Of a stretch of DNA of 64,000 bases, positions 44,326 to 52,744 are shown piece by piece. The DNA comes from Pseudomonadota bacterium (GTDB taxonomy: Bacteria > Pseudomonadota > Alphaproteobacteria > Rhizobiales > Xanthobacteraceae): NCBI GenBank assembly GCA_018240595.1, contig JAFEFL010000029.1:1-64000 (forward strand). The letters run 5' to 3'. The notes below the pieces were generated by a model that saw only the letters and a program-made list of their open reading frames with translations, was not told the origin of the DNA and ran no database searches. The translations under genes and the position numbers were made by a program. Each line of letters begins with the position of its first letter. Within the stretch, counting starts at the first letter, position 1.

Positions 44326-44340
44326 GGTAGTGATACTACC
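44326..44340. promoter_or_regulatory. Candidate PutR operator between putA and its regulator
   Basis: GGTAGT-GAT-ACTACC is a perfect 6-3-6 dyad in the 103-bp spacer between the divergent putA and Lrp-type genes, followed by another TACTA and an AT-rich stretch. Lrp-family regulators of proline catabolism bind such positions. Confidence 0.55.
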
Positions 44341-44391
44341 TACTATTTTTGCTACGCCCTAGCGATAAACACCAGCGTTTGGAAAATAACA

Positions 44392-44856
44392 GTGATTTCC
44401 GAAATCGACAAAACCGACCGCAGGCTGCTCGCCGAACTGCAGCGCGACGGCCGCATCGCCGTCGTGGCGCTGGCCGAAAAGCTCGGCCTGTCGCCGACCG
44501 CGACCACCGAACGTCTGCGGCGGCTGACCCGCGACGGCTTCATCCTCGGCTATTCGGCCCGGCTGAACCCGGAAAAGCTCGACCGCGGCCTGCTGATCTT
44601 CATCGAGGTGAAGCTCGACCGCACCACCCCCGACATCTTCGACCGTTTCGCCAAGGCGGTGGCGCGGGCGCCGGAAGTGCTCGAGTGTCACATGGTGGCC
44701 GGTGGATTTGATTACCTCGTCAAGATCCGCATCGCCGACATGAATGCCTATCGCCGTTTCCTCGGCGACGTGCTGCTGGCGTTACCGGGCGTGCGCGAGA
44801 GCCACACCTACGCCGTCATGGAAGAGGTCAAGAATTCGGCGGCGCTGCCGATTTGA
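44392..44856 (+). CDS. Lrp/AsnC family regulator of proline catabolism (PutR-like)
   Basis: 154 residues starting at GTG 44392. HTH (TDRRLLAELQRDGRIAVVALAEKLGLSPTATTERLRRL) followed by the RAM ligand domain (EVLECHMVAGGFDYLVKIRIAD, VRESHTYAVMEEVK). The divergent putA and the dyad between them fit a PutR-like activator that senses proline. Inferred from context. Confidence 0.88.
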   Translation: MISEIDKTDRRLLAELQRDGRIAVVALAEKLGLSPTATTERLRRLTRDGFILGYSARLNPEKLDRGLLIFIEVKLDRTTPDIFDRFAKAVARAPEVLECHMVAGGFDYLVKIRIADMNAYRRFLGDVLLALPGVRESHTYAVMEEVKNSAALPI

Positions 44857-45024
44857 CAGCCGCGCGCGGTGCCGCCGGCGGCATTTTCGTCGCAGGCGGC
44901 ACATCATGCGGCGTTTACCGTTGCTCTTTGCAGCGGCTTGTTCTTTCCTATCCGGCACCAACAAAAACAGGCCAAGACCGCATCGCCGGGTGCGCGGGGG
45001 CCGCGACCAAAAGGATCTCATCCC

Positions 45025-46104
45025 ATGCGCGCTATCGATGCCGGCCGGCCGGCACCGTCCGGAAAATCGGCAATGTCCAAAATCCTGGCCGGTTCGGCCG
45101 CTGCTGTGGCCCTTGCCGCGGCCGTGACCGCCCTCGGAACCAGCGACGCCCGCGCGCAGGAAACCAGCATCAAGTTCAGCCTCGACTTCAAGTTCGAAGG
45201 CCCGTCGGCGCCGTTCGTCGTGCCGCTCGACAAGGGCTACTACAAGGCCGAAAAGCTGAACGTCACCATCGATAGCGCCGCCGGTTCGCTGGAGCCGATC
45301 ACCCGCGTCGCCTCCGGCACCTATGACATGGGCTTCGGCGACATCAATTCGCTGGTCAAGTTCCGCGACGCCAATCCGAACACGCCGATCAAGGCGGTGT
45401 TCATGGTCTACAACAAGCCGCCCTTCGCCATCATCGGCAGGAAGAGCCGCGGCGTCGTCAAACCGAAGGATCTCGAAGGCAAGAAGCTCGGCGCGCCGGC
45501 GCCGGACGGCGCCTATGCGCAGTGGCCGATCTTCGTCGAAGCCAACGGCATCGACGCCTCCAAGGTGACGATCGAGAATGTCGGCTTCCCGGTGCGCGAG
45601 CCGATGCTGGCGGCCGGCCAGGTCGACGCCATTACCGGCTTCTCGTTCTCGTCCTTCATAAACCTGAAGGAAAAGGGCGTGGCCGTCGACGACATCACAG
45701 TGCTGCTGATGGCCGACTACGGCGTCAACCTCTACGGCAACGCCATCATCGTGAATCCTAAATTCGCCGCCGAGCATCCGGATGCGATCAAGGGCTTCAT
45801 CCGCGCCTATCTCAAGGGCTTGAAGGACACCATCGCCTCGCCGGCGACCGCGGTCGACTCGGTGCTCAAGCGCAACGACATCGCCAAGAAGGCGACCGAG
45901 CTCGAACGTCTGACCATGGCGCTGAACGATAACATCGTGACCGCCGAGACGAAGAAAGACGGCTATGGCGGCGTCGATGCGGCGCGCTTTGCCAAGGCCA
46001 TCGAGCAGATCGGCCTGACCTACAAGTGGAAGAACGACAAGCCGAAGATGGAAGACATCTTCGACGCGTCCTATTTGCCGCCGGCCGCCGATCGCAAATT
46101 CTGA
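45025..46104 (+). CDS. NitT/TauT-type ABC transporter substrate-binding protein
   Basis: 359 residues from the ATG at 45025 (AAGGA upstream; 45073 is also possible). Signal peptide around KILAGSAAAVALAAAVTALG, then an NMT1/THI5-like fold: FEGPSAPFVVPLDKGYYKAEKLNVTIDSAAG, GTYDMGFGDINSLVKF, AGQVDAITGFSF. Captures a small organic ligand such as a sulfonate, nitrile, pyrimidine precursor or similar; the ligand is not predictable. First gene of an importer operon with ATPase and permease. Confidence 0.88.
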   Translation: MRAIDAGRPAPSGKSAMSKILAGSAAAVALAAAVTALGTSDARAQETSIKFSLDFKFEGPSAPFVVPLDKGYYKAEKLNVTIDSAAGSLEPITRVASGTYDMGFGDINSLVKFRDANPNTPIKAVFMVYNKPPFAIIGRKSRGVVKPKDLEGKKLGAPAPDGAYAQWPIFVEANGIDASKVTIENVGFPVREPMLAAGQVDAITGFSFSSFINLKEKGVAVDDITVLLMADYGVNLYGNAIIVNPKFAAEHPDAIKGFIRAYLKGLKDTIASPATAVDSVLKRNDIAKKATELERLTMALNDNIVTAETKKDGYGGVDAARFAKAIEQIGLTYKWKNDKPKMEDIFDASYLPPAADRKF

Positions 46105-46117
46105 CGGCGCACCGACG

Positions 46118-46900
46118 ATGTCGGCCTTCGTCTCGCTCCGTGATGTCAGTCATGCCTATGCCGGCGCGGGCTCCGCGCTGGCCGTGGACGGGCTGTCGAT
46201 CGACGTCGCCGAAGGCGAATTTGCCGCCGTCGTCGGGCCGTCCGGCTGCGGCAAGTCCACGTTGATGAAACTCGCCACCGGCCTGCAGTTTCCGCAAGGC
46301 GGCACGGTGACGGTCGCTGGCGAGCGTGTCACGCATCCGGTGAAGATCGCCGGCATGGCGTTCCAGGCGCCGACCTTGCTGCCGTGGCGCACCACGCTCG
46401 ACAACCTGCTGCTGCCGCTCGAGATCGTCGAGCCGTATCGCAGCGAGATGCGACGGCGCAAACGCGAATTCGCCGCGCGCGCAGAAACCCTGCTCGGCTC
46501 GGTCGGCCTGAGCGGCCAGGGCGGCAGGTTTCCGTGGGAGCTGTCGGGCGGCATGCAGCAGCGCGCCTCGCTGTGCCGGGCGCTGATCCACGAACCGAAG
46601 CTTCTGATGCTGGACGAGCCGTTCGGCGCCCTCGACGCCTTCACGCGCGAGGAGCTGTGGGGCGTGATTCGCGACCTGCACGCCTCGCGCAAGATCACCG
46701 TCATCCTGGTGACGCACGATTTGCGCGAAGCTGTGTTCCTCGCCGACCGCGTCTTCGTGATGTCGGCGCGGCCGGGCCGCGTGCTGGTCGAGCGTCATAT
46801 CGAACTGCCGCGTCCGCGCGATCTCGAAGTGACCTTCACCACGCAATTCCAGGATATCGTCCACGAATTGCGCGCCCACATCGTCAAGGCGCGGCAATGA
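46118..46900 (+). CDS. ABC transporter ATPase (NitT/TauT type)
   Basis: 260 residues. Walker A GPSGCGKST, Q-loop FQAPTLLPWRTT, signature LSGGMQQR, Walker B LLMLDEPFGALD and H-loop VTHD. The C-terminal residues are short, as in the TauB/SsuB group. It overlaps the permease by ATGA (46897-46900). Confidence 0.92.
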   Translation: MSAFVSLRDVSHAYAGAGSALAVDGLSIDVAEGEFAAVVGPSGCGKSTLMKLATGLQFPQGGTVTVAGERVTHPVKIAGMAFQAPTLLPWRTTLDNLLLPLEIVEPYRSEMRRRKREFAARAETLLGSVGLSGQGGRFPWELSGGMQQRASLCRALIHEPKLLMLDEPFGALDAFTREELWGVIRDLHASRKITVILVTHDLREAVFLADRVFVMSARPGRVLVERHIELPRPRDLEVTFTTQFQDIVHELRAHIVKARQ

Positions 46901-47682
46901 CGATGACCCGCGCGCAATCACAGCTCCTGATCAAGGCCTCGCCTTGGCTGTTCACGATCGGCCTGGTCGTGTTCTGGGAAGCGGTGGTGCGCGTCTTCAA
47001 GATCCCGACCTTCTTCCTGCCGCCGCCGAGCCTCATTGCGCAGGCCTTCGCCGAGTTCGCCGGGCCGATCGCGCGCAATTCGTGGATCACGCTGGAGACG
47101 ACGCTGATCGGCTTCGGTCTCGCCGTCGGCTTCGGCTTATTGCTCGGCCTCGTCGTCGGATGGTCGCGGGCGATCTATGCCGGGCTTTATCCCTTGATGA
47201 TCGGCTTCAACGCCATTCCCAAGGTGGCACTCGTGCCGATCCTGGTGCTGTGGTTCGGCATCGGCTTCATTCCGGCGGTGCTGACGGCGTTTCTGATCTC
47301 GTTCTTCCCGATCGTGGTGAACGTGGCGACCGGCCTTGCCACCATCGAGCCCGAGCTCGAAGACGTGCTCAAGGCGTTAGGGGCCTCCAAGCTCGACATC
47401 ATGCGCAAAGTGGGCATCCCGCGCACGCTGCCCTACTTCTTCGGCTCGCTGAAGGTAGCGATCACGCTCGCCTTCGTCGGCTCGGTGATTTCCGAGAGCG
47501 TGGCTTCGAACTACGGCATCGGCAACCTGATGCTGCAGGCACAGGCGCAATTCCAGGTGCCGCTGATCTTCGCCGGCCTGGTCGCACTCGCGGTCGAGGG
47601 CATCGTCATGTACGCGCTGATGGCGATGCTGGAAAAGCGCATGACGCGATGGGCGCAGCGCTCCGGCTTCGGACAGAACTGA
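46897..47682 (+). CDS. ABC transporter permease (NitT/TauT type)
   Basis: 261 residues from the ATG at 46897. Six membrane helices of the SsuC/TauC family, with the EAA-like cytoplasmic loop LEDVLKALGASKLDIMRKVGIPRTLPY that couples to the ATPase. Homodimeric channel expected. Ends 27 nt before the convergent LysR gene. Confidence 0.92.
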   Translation: MTMTRAQSQLLIKASPWLFTIGLVVFWEAVVRVFKIPTFFLPPPSLIAQAFAEFAGPIARNSWITLETTLIGFGLAVGFGLLLGLVVGWSRAIYAGLYPLMIGFNAIPKVALVPILVLWFGIGFIPAVLTAFLISFFPIVVNVATGLATIEPELEDVLKALGASKLDIMRKVGIPRTLPYFFGSLKVAITLAFVGSVISESVASNYGIGNLMLQAQAQFQVPLIFAGLVALAVEGIVMYALMAMLEKRMTRWAQRSGFGQN

Positions 47683-47708
47683 CGAGCGCGGAACCGCGAT
47701 CCGCCGCG

Positions 47709-48608
47709 TTACGCGGCGGTGCCAATCTTCGGCGCCGCCGGTGCCTTGATCAGCCGCCGCACGGTCGCGGAAATGTCGTCGGCAAGCGTCTCGTAGATGT
47801 CGCGGGGTCCGCCCTCACGCACAAAGACCCCGGCATAGACTTCCGGCAGAGGCGGCAGCGGCAGATCGTCAGCGATGATCAATCCCGCCTCGATGGCGCG
47901 GCGGCGTGTGATCGGCATGACGCCCAATCCCGCCGTCACGGCGCTGGTCAGGCTGGTGACAACCGGCGCGGTAAAGACCTCTTCCCACTCCAGGCCGGCG
48001 GCGCGCAGTGTCGAGACCGCGACCCGGTGATGGACACTCGGCTCGCCATTGGAAATCAACGGCACGCGCTCGCCCTGCTGCACGATATTGGCTTGCGGTC
48101 CGCGAACCCAAACCAGCGGCGCCGCCCAACTGTCGCGGGCGTCTTTTGGCTCGGTCGGCGTCAAACCGATGAACAGATCAAGCTCGCCGTTGCGCAACTG
48201 GCGCATCATCGAGTCGCTGTCGGCGGCGCTGACATTGAAGCGCACGGCCGGACTGGCCGCGCGGAAGCGCTTGAGAATATCGGGCAGTACCATCGCGACG
48301 AAATCGCTCGACGTGCCGATACGCACCACGAGGTCCGGTCTGGCGCTGCCGCCGCCGAGCCTGACGATCTGATCGTTGATCGACAGCAGACGGCGCGCGT
48401 AGCTGACCACGACTTCGCCGTGCGCGGTCAGGCTGACGCCCTGAACCGAACGGTCGAAGATGTCCTCGCCGAGAAGGAACTGCAGACGTTTGATCTGCGC
48501 GCTGACGGCAGGCTGCGTCACCCCGAGCGACATCGCCGCCTTGGTAAAGCTGCGGTGATCAACAACCGCGACAAGAGTTCGTAACAAGTCCGTCGGAATG
48601 TTCGTCAT
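47709..48608 (-). CDS. LysR family transcriptional regulator
   Basis: 299 residues. HTH at the N-terminus (LLRTLVAVVDHRSFTKAAMSLGVTQPAVSAQIKRL), effector domain after residue 90. It is convergent with the importer operon and has its own upstream dyad GTTCGT-ATA-ACGAAC (48651-48665). It may control that importer, but the arrangement gives no firm link. Confidence 0.9.
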   Translation of the reverse strand: MTNIPTDLLRTLVAVVDHRSFTKAAMSLGVTQPAVSAQIKRLQFLLGEDIFDRSVQGVSLTAHGEVVVSYARRLLSINDQIVRLGGGSARPDLVVRIGTSSDFVAMVLPDILKRFRAASPAVRFNVSAADSDSMMRQLRNGELDLFIGLTPTEPKDARDSWAAPLVWVRGPQANIVQQGERVPLISNGEPSVHHRVAVSTLRAAGLEWEEVFTAPVVTSLTSAVTAGLGVMPITRRRAIEAGLIIADDLPLPPLPEVYAGVFVREGGPRDIYETLADDISATVRRLIKAPAAPKIGTAA

Positions 48609-48650
48609 GGCGCCCGTGCCCCCCGTGCGACCCCGCTTCTACAACCTTTG

Positions 48651-48665
48651 GTTCGTATAACGAAC
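48651..48665. promoter_or_regulatory. Dyad upstream of the LysR gene
   Basis: GTTCGT-ATA-ACGAAC is a perfect 6-3-6 dyad 43 nt upstream of the start and contains the T-N11-A pattern, a candidate autoregulatory site. The rest of 48666-48828 has one more short hairpin (CTACTA/TAGTAG, 48739-48757) and no gene. Confidence 0.5.
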
Positions 48666-48828
48666 ACTAGCATGACCATTCACGCGATCAATTTCGTAGT
48701 CGAAGTAGGTTGTGCAAGCGAATCGAGTTGCAGACAGACTACTACACGCAATAGTAGCGCATCACCCGATTTGTTTGTCTCGGGGAAGGGCCCCGACCGG
48801 CTATTTGTTCCGGTAGGGTATGCGCAAA

Positions 48829-49995
48829 CTACTTGATGCGCTCGAGAATACTGACGTAGTTGGCGACCGCAGTTCCGCCCATGTTGAAGATGCCGCCGAG
48901 GCGGGCATTCTTCACTTGGAGGTCGCCTGCGGTATCGGTGAGTTGCATCGCGGTCAGGGCGTGCATCGAAACACCGGTGGCGCCGATCGGGTGCCCCTTG
49001 GCCTTGAGACCGCCCGATGGGTTGACCGGCAACTTCCCGTCCTTCTGGGTCCAGCCTTCCTTGATGGCCCGGGCGCCCTGCCCTTCGGCCGTCAATCCCA
49101 TCGCTTCATATTCGATCAGTTCGGCGACGGTGAAGCAGTCGTGGGTTTCGACGAAGGACAGATCGTCGAGCGTCAGGCCGGCCTTGGAGAGCGCTCGCTG
49201 CCAGCCGAGCGCGCAACCCTCGAACTTGAGGATGTCGCGCTTGGCCATCGGCAGGAAGTCCTGCACGTGCTCGGCAGCACGGAACGCCACGGCCTTTTTC
49301 ATGCGCAGCGCGGTTTCGATGTCGGTCAGCACGACGGCGGCGGCGCCGTCGGATACCAGCGAGCAATCGGTGCGCTTGAGCGGCCCGGCGACGAAGGGAT
49401 TCTTCTCGCTTTCGTTGCGGCAAAAGTCGTAGCCGAGATCCTTGCGCATCTGGGCATAGGGATTGCCCACGCCGTTCTTATGGTTCTTTGCGGCGATCAT
49501 GGCCAAGGCATCGGACTGGTCGCCGTATTTCTGGAAATAGAGCCCGGCAATGTGGCCAAACACGCCGGCGAAACCGCCTTCGATATCGGCCTCGTCGCGC
49601 ACATAGGACGCCTTCAGCAGATTTTTGCCGATCTCGGGGCCGGGGGTCGTCGTCATCTGTTCGACGCCGACCGCAAGCACGATCCGGGCGGCCTTGGCGT
49701 CGATCGCCTTGATGCCCTGATGCACTGCGGCGGAACCCGTCGCGCAAGCATTTTCAACGCGCAAGGCGCGCTTGAAGCGCAGGTCGGGCGAGGCCTGTAG
49801 GACCAGCGAGGCGGTGAAGTCCTGGGGTGAAAAACCGGCGTTGAAATGGCCGAGCACGATCTCGTCGACGTCCCTAGCCTCGAGTCCGGCGTCGGCCAGC
49901 GCCTCGGTCGCCACCTTGACGATCAGGCTCTCGACGGTCTCCCCGGAGAGTTTGCCAAAGGGGCTATGGGCCCAGCCGACGATTGCCGCAGTCAT
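48829..49995 (-). CDS. Thiolase family protein (SCP-x type)
   Basis: 388 residues from the ATG at 49995 (GGGAGA upstream). Thiolase fold of the SCP-x/lipid-transfer subgroup, which uses a reactive cysteine and a C-terminal histidine: the N-terminal cysteine in VENACATGSAAVHQG and KGHPIGATG near the end. Probably cleaves or forms a beta-ketoacyl-CoA, but some members lack full activity. Stands alone. Confidence 0.87.
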   Translation of the reverse strand: MTAAIVGWAHSPFGKLSGETVESLIVKVATEALADAGLEARDVDEIVLGHFNAGFSPQDFTASLVLQASPDLRFKRALRVENACATGSAAVHQGIKAIDAKAARIVLAVGVEQMTTTPGPEIGKNLLKASYVRDEADIEGGFAGVFGHIAGLYFQKYGDQSDALAMIAAKNHKNGVGNPYAQMRKDLGYDFCRNESEKNPFVAGPLKRTDCSLVSDGAAAVVLTDIETALRMKKAVAFRAAEHVQDFLPMAKRDILKFEGCALGWQRALSKAGLTLDDLSFVETHDCFTVAELIEYEAMGLTAEGQGARAIKEGWTQKDGKLPVNPSGGLKAKGHPIGATGVSMHALTAMQLTDTAGDLQVKNARLGGIFNMGGTAVANYVSILERIK

Positions 49996-50209
49996 CGCTA
50001 TCTCCCGGTATCCGTTGCCGAACTTTGGTCGCATTAACCAGCGACTTTGCGCCGAAGCCAATTGACCATAACAACATATGTATTGCCGGCCGGCTTTGCG
50101 TCGCGCCGCAAGCTTAGATAGCGTAGAACCGCGGTTTGCGGAACCCATTCCCGATTCTTGGGTTCCCGCCCTGGTTTTGTGCCCTCGATCGCCCGACCGG
50201 AACGCAACA

Positions 50210-51475
50210 TTGTCCCATCCCAGCCGCCGCACCCGCCGTTTGTCTCTCGCCCTGCTCGGGATACTTGCCGGAGGGCTCATGGGTCTGACGGCGATCGGCC
50301 GCGCCCATGCCGAGGCGCAACTCCTCGTCGACGCCGCCACCGGCAAGGTGCTGCATGCGGAGAACGCCACCTACCCGTGGTATCCGGCCTCCGTCACCAA
50401 GCTGATGACGCTGTACACGACACTTCGACTGATCCAGGACAAGAAGATCACCTTCGACACCTTAATGACGGTGACCAAGAACGCTGCGGCCCAGCAGCCG
50501 ACCAAGATGGGCTTCAAGGTCGGCACGCAGGTCACGGTCGATAACGCCATCAAGATGCTGATGGTGAAATCGGCGAATGATATTGCCGTCACCATCGCGG
50601 AAAATCTCGGCGGCTCGATCGAGGGCTTCGCCGACATGATGAACGCCAATGCGCGGCGTCTGGGCATGACGCAATCGAACTTCGTCAACCCGAACGGCCT
50701 GCCGGCGGAGAACCACGTGTCGTCGGCCCGCGATCTCGCCATCCTGGCGCGCGCCCTGATCAACGAGTTCCCGCAGGACGACGCGTATCTGCATGTCCAC
50801 GCGATCCGCTACGGCAATCGCATCATGCGCAACTATAACTCGCTGCTCGACCGCTATCCCGGCGCCGACGGCATGAAGACCGGCTTCATCTGCGCCTCGG
50901 GCTATAATGTCGTCGCTTCCGCCACCCGCAACGGCCGTCGCCTGATCGCCGTCGTACTCGGCTCCTATTCGGGCGCGACGCGCGCACAGAAAGCGGCGCA
51001 GCTCCTCGAAAGCGGTTTCGACAGCAGCGGCCTGAACTGGCTCACGCCCTCGCTCGGCACCGTCGACAAGCTGGCGCCGATCGACGCGCCGCCGCCGAAT
51101 CTGCGCGACGAGATGTGCGGCAGCCATCGCCGCAAGCCGCCGTCCGAGGACAACCAGGAAGAAGAAGTTACCGCCGATGGTACCGCGACCGCGCCCGGTG
51201 GCGGACCAGCCTTCATGCTGTCGAGCCTGAAGCCCGGCGCCGGCAAATTCGTGCTCGGCCCGCCGGTCGAGACCGTGCCGCCGGTGACCGTGTTCACCGG
51301 CCCGGCCAACCATCCCGACCCGGTCGTCGCCGCCACGCCCCACGCCAAGAAGAAAAAGAAGGTCGCCGCCAAACCGGCCGGCGAAGCCGCGCCGGCGGCC
51401 GCAACAACGCCGAAGCCGAAGGCGGCCACAGCGAAGAAGCCCGCCAAACCGAAAGTTTCCTCGGTAACGCAATGA
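50210..51475 (+). CDS. D-alanyl-D-alanine carboxypeptidase (S11) with basic tail
   Basis: 421 residues from TTG 50210 (the frame is open further upstream to 50078; the start is uncertain). Low-molecular-weight penicillin-binding protein that trims peptidoglycan. Signal segment RRLSLALLGILAGGLMGLTAIGRAHA, then S61-V-T-K64 (SxxK), S121-A-N (SxN) and K222-T-G. After the catalytic domain the last 100 residues are disordered, rich in Pro, Lys and Ala (KKKKKVAAKPAGEAA and more). It overlaps the CobW gene by ATGA. Confidence 0.88.
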   Translation: MSHPSRRTRRLSLALLGILAGGLMGLTAIGRAHAEAQLLVDAATGKVLHAENATYPWYPASVTKLMTLYTTLRLIQDKKITFDTLMTVTKNAAAQQPTKMGFKVGTQVTVDNAIKMLMVKSANDIAVTIAENLGGSIEGFADMMNANARRLGMTQSNFVNPNGLPAENHVSSARDLAILARALINEFPQDDAYLHVHAIRYGNRIMRNYNSLLDRYPGADGMKTGFICASGYNVVASATRNGRRLIAVVLGSYSGATRAQKAAQLLESGFDSSGLNWLTPSLGTVDKLAPIDAPPPNLRDEMCGSHRRKPPSEDNQEEEVTADGTATAPGGGPAFMLSSLKPGAGKFVLGPPVETVPPVTVFTGPANHPDPVVAATPHAKKKKKVAAKPAGEAAPAAATTPKPKAATAKKPAKPKVSSVTQ

Positions 51476-52629
51476 CCGAAACGGCCGCCCCCACCGGCGC
51501 GGCCCGTCGAGGGCCGCCCGAGCCTATTCCGCTGTCGCTGCTGACCGGCTTTCTCGGCGCCGGCAAGACGACGCTGCTCAATCGTCTCCTGAAGGACGAG
51601 ACGCTCGCCAACACCGCTGTCATCATCAACGAATTCGGCGAGGTCGGGCTCGATCACCTGCTGGTCGATTACATCGACGACAATACGGTGCTGCTGCAAT
51701 CCGGCTGTCTGTGCTGCACCATGCGCGGCGACCTGGTCGATGCGCTGGAGAAGCTGCTGCGCGACCTCGACAACGGGCGCGTCAAGTTCTCGCGCGTGCT
51801 CTTGGAAACGACCGGGCTGGCCGATCCGGCGCCGGTGCTGCACACGGCGATGGTGCATCCCTATCTCGTCAAGCGCTTCCGGCTCGACGGCGTCATCACT
51901 GTTGTGGACGCCGTCAACGGCGACCGGACTCTCGACGACCATGTCGAGGCCGTGAAACAGGCGGCGGTTGCCGACCGCATCGTGCTGAGCAAGTCCGACA
52001 TTGCCGCGCCGGCCGACACCCAGCGGCTGATCGAACGCCTCAAGTCGCTCAATCCGGCCGCCGCGATCCTCGACGCCGCGCAGGGCGAAGCGACGGCCGA
52101 GCGACTGATCAATTGTGGCCTGTACGACCCGTCACGCAAGATCCCCGACGTCGGCAAGTGGCTCGCCGCCGAGGCCTACGAGGCCGGCCACGACCTGGAC
52201 AACGGTCATCACGGCCACCACCATGGTCATCACCACCACCATGACGTCAGCCGCCACGACGAGCACATCGGCTCCTTCGTGCTGCGCACCGACAAGCCCA
52301 TCGCCGGCGGCACGCTCGACATGTTCCTCGAACTGCTGCTGTCGACCTATGGCGCGCAGATTTTGCGGCTGAAGGGCATCGTCAACGTCGCCGAACACCC
52401 CGATACGCCGCTGGTGGTTCATGGGGTGCAACACGTACTTCACCCACCGGCGCGCCTGCCGCAATGGCCGGATGACGACCATACGACAAGGCTGGTGTTC
52501 ATCACCAAGGACTTGCCGCAGCGCACCGTAAGCGACCTGTTCGATGCATTCATCGGCGTCGCCAGGACCGACCGGCCGGACCGCGCGGCGCTCACCGACA
52601 ATCCACTGGTGCCATTCGGCGGCCGCTGA
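51472..52629 (+). CDS. CobW/P47K family GTPase (metallochaperone-like)
   Basis: 385 residues from the ATG at 51472. Walker A GFLGAGKTT (residues 26-34), metal-binding GCLCC (C79, C81, C82), NKxD-like LSKSD, and a His-rich loop around residues 243-255 (HHGHHHGHHHHHD). This group hands zinc or cobalt to client metalloenzymes using GTP. The overlap with the D,D-carboxypeptidase gene suggests a joint role, possibly supplying a cell-wall metalloenzyme, but that is inference. Confidence 0.9.
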   Translation: MTETAAPTGAARRGPPEPIPLSLLTGFLGAGKTTLLNRLLKDETLANTAVIINEFGEVGLDHLLVDYIDDNTVLLQSGCLCCTMRGDLVDALEKLLRDLDNGRVKFSRVLLETTGLADPAPVLHTAMVHPYLVKRFRLDGVITVVDAVNGDRTLDDHVEAVKQAAVADRIVLSKSDIAAPADTQRLIERLKSLNPAAAILDAAQGEATAERLINCGLYDPSRKIPDVGKWLAAEAYEAGHDLDNGHHGHHHGHHHHHDVSRHDEHIGSFVLRTDKPIAGGTLDMFLELLLSTYGAQILRLKGIVNVAEHPDTPLVVHGVQHVLHPPARLPQWPDDDHTTRLVFITKDLPQRTVSDLFDAFIGVARTDRPDRAALTDNPLVPFGGR

Positions 52630-52744
52630 CCGCCCGGCAAGCGCGGCGTTTTGGCGCGTCCGCGCCACCCTCTTGCACGCAACCCCGAACCGATTGATGC
52701 TTCGCGCAGTTGCGCCACATCAAGGGGCACTTCGGGGGAACGTC

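Noticed and set aside
46944..48584. Plus-strand 546-codon frame over the permease and LysR genes
   Set aside because: Crosses two clear genes in other frames and has no motif.
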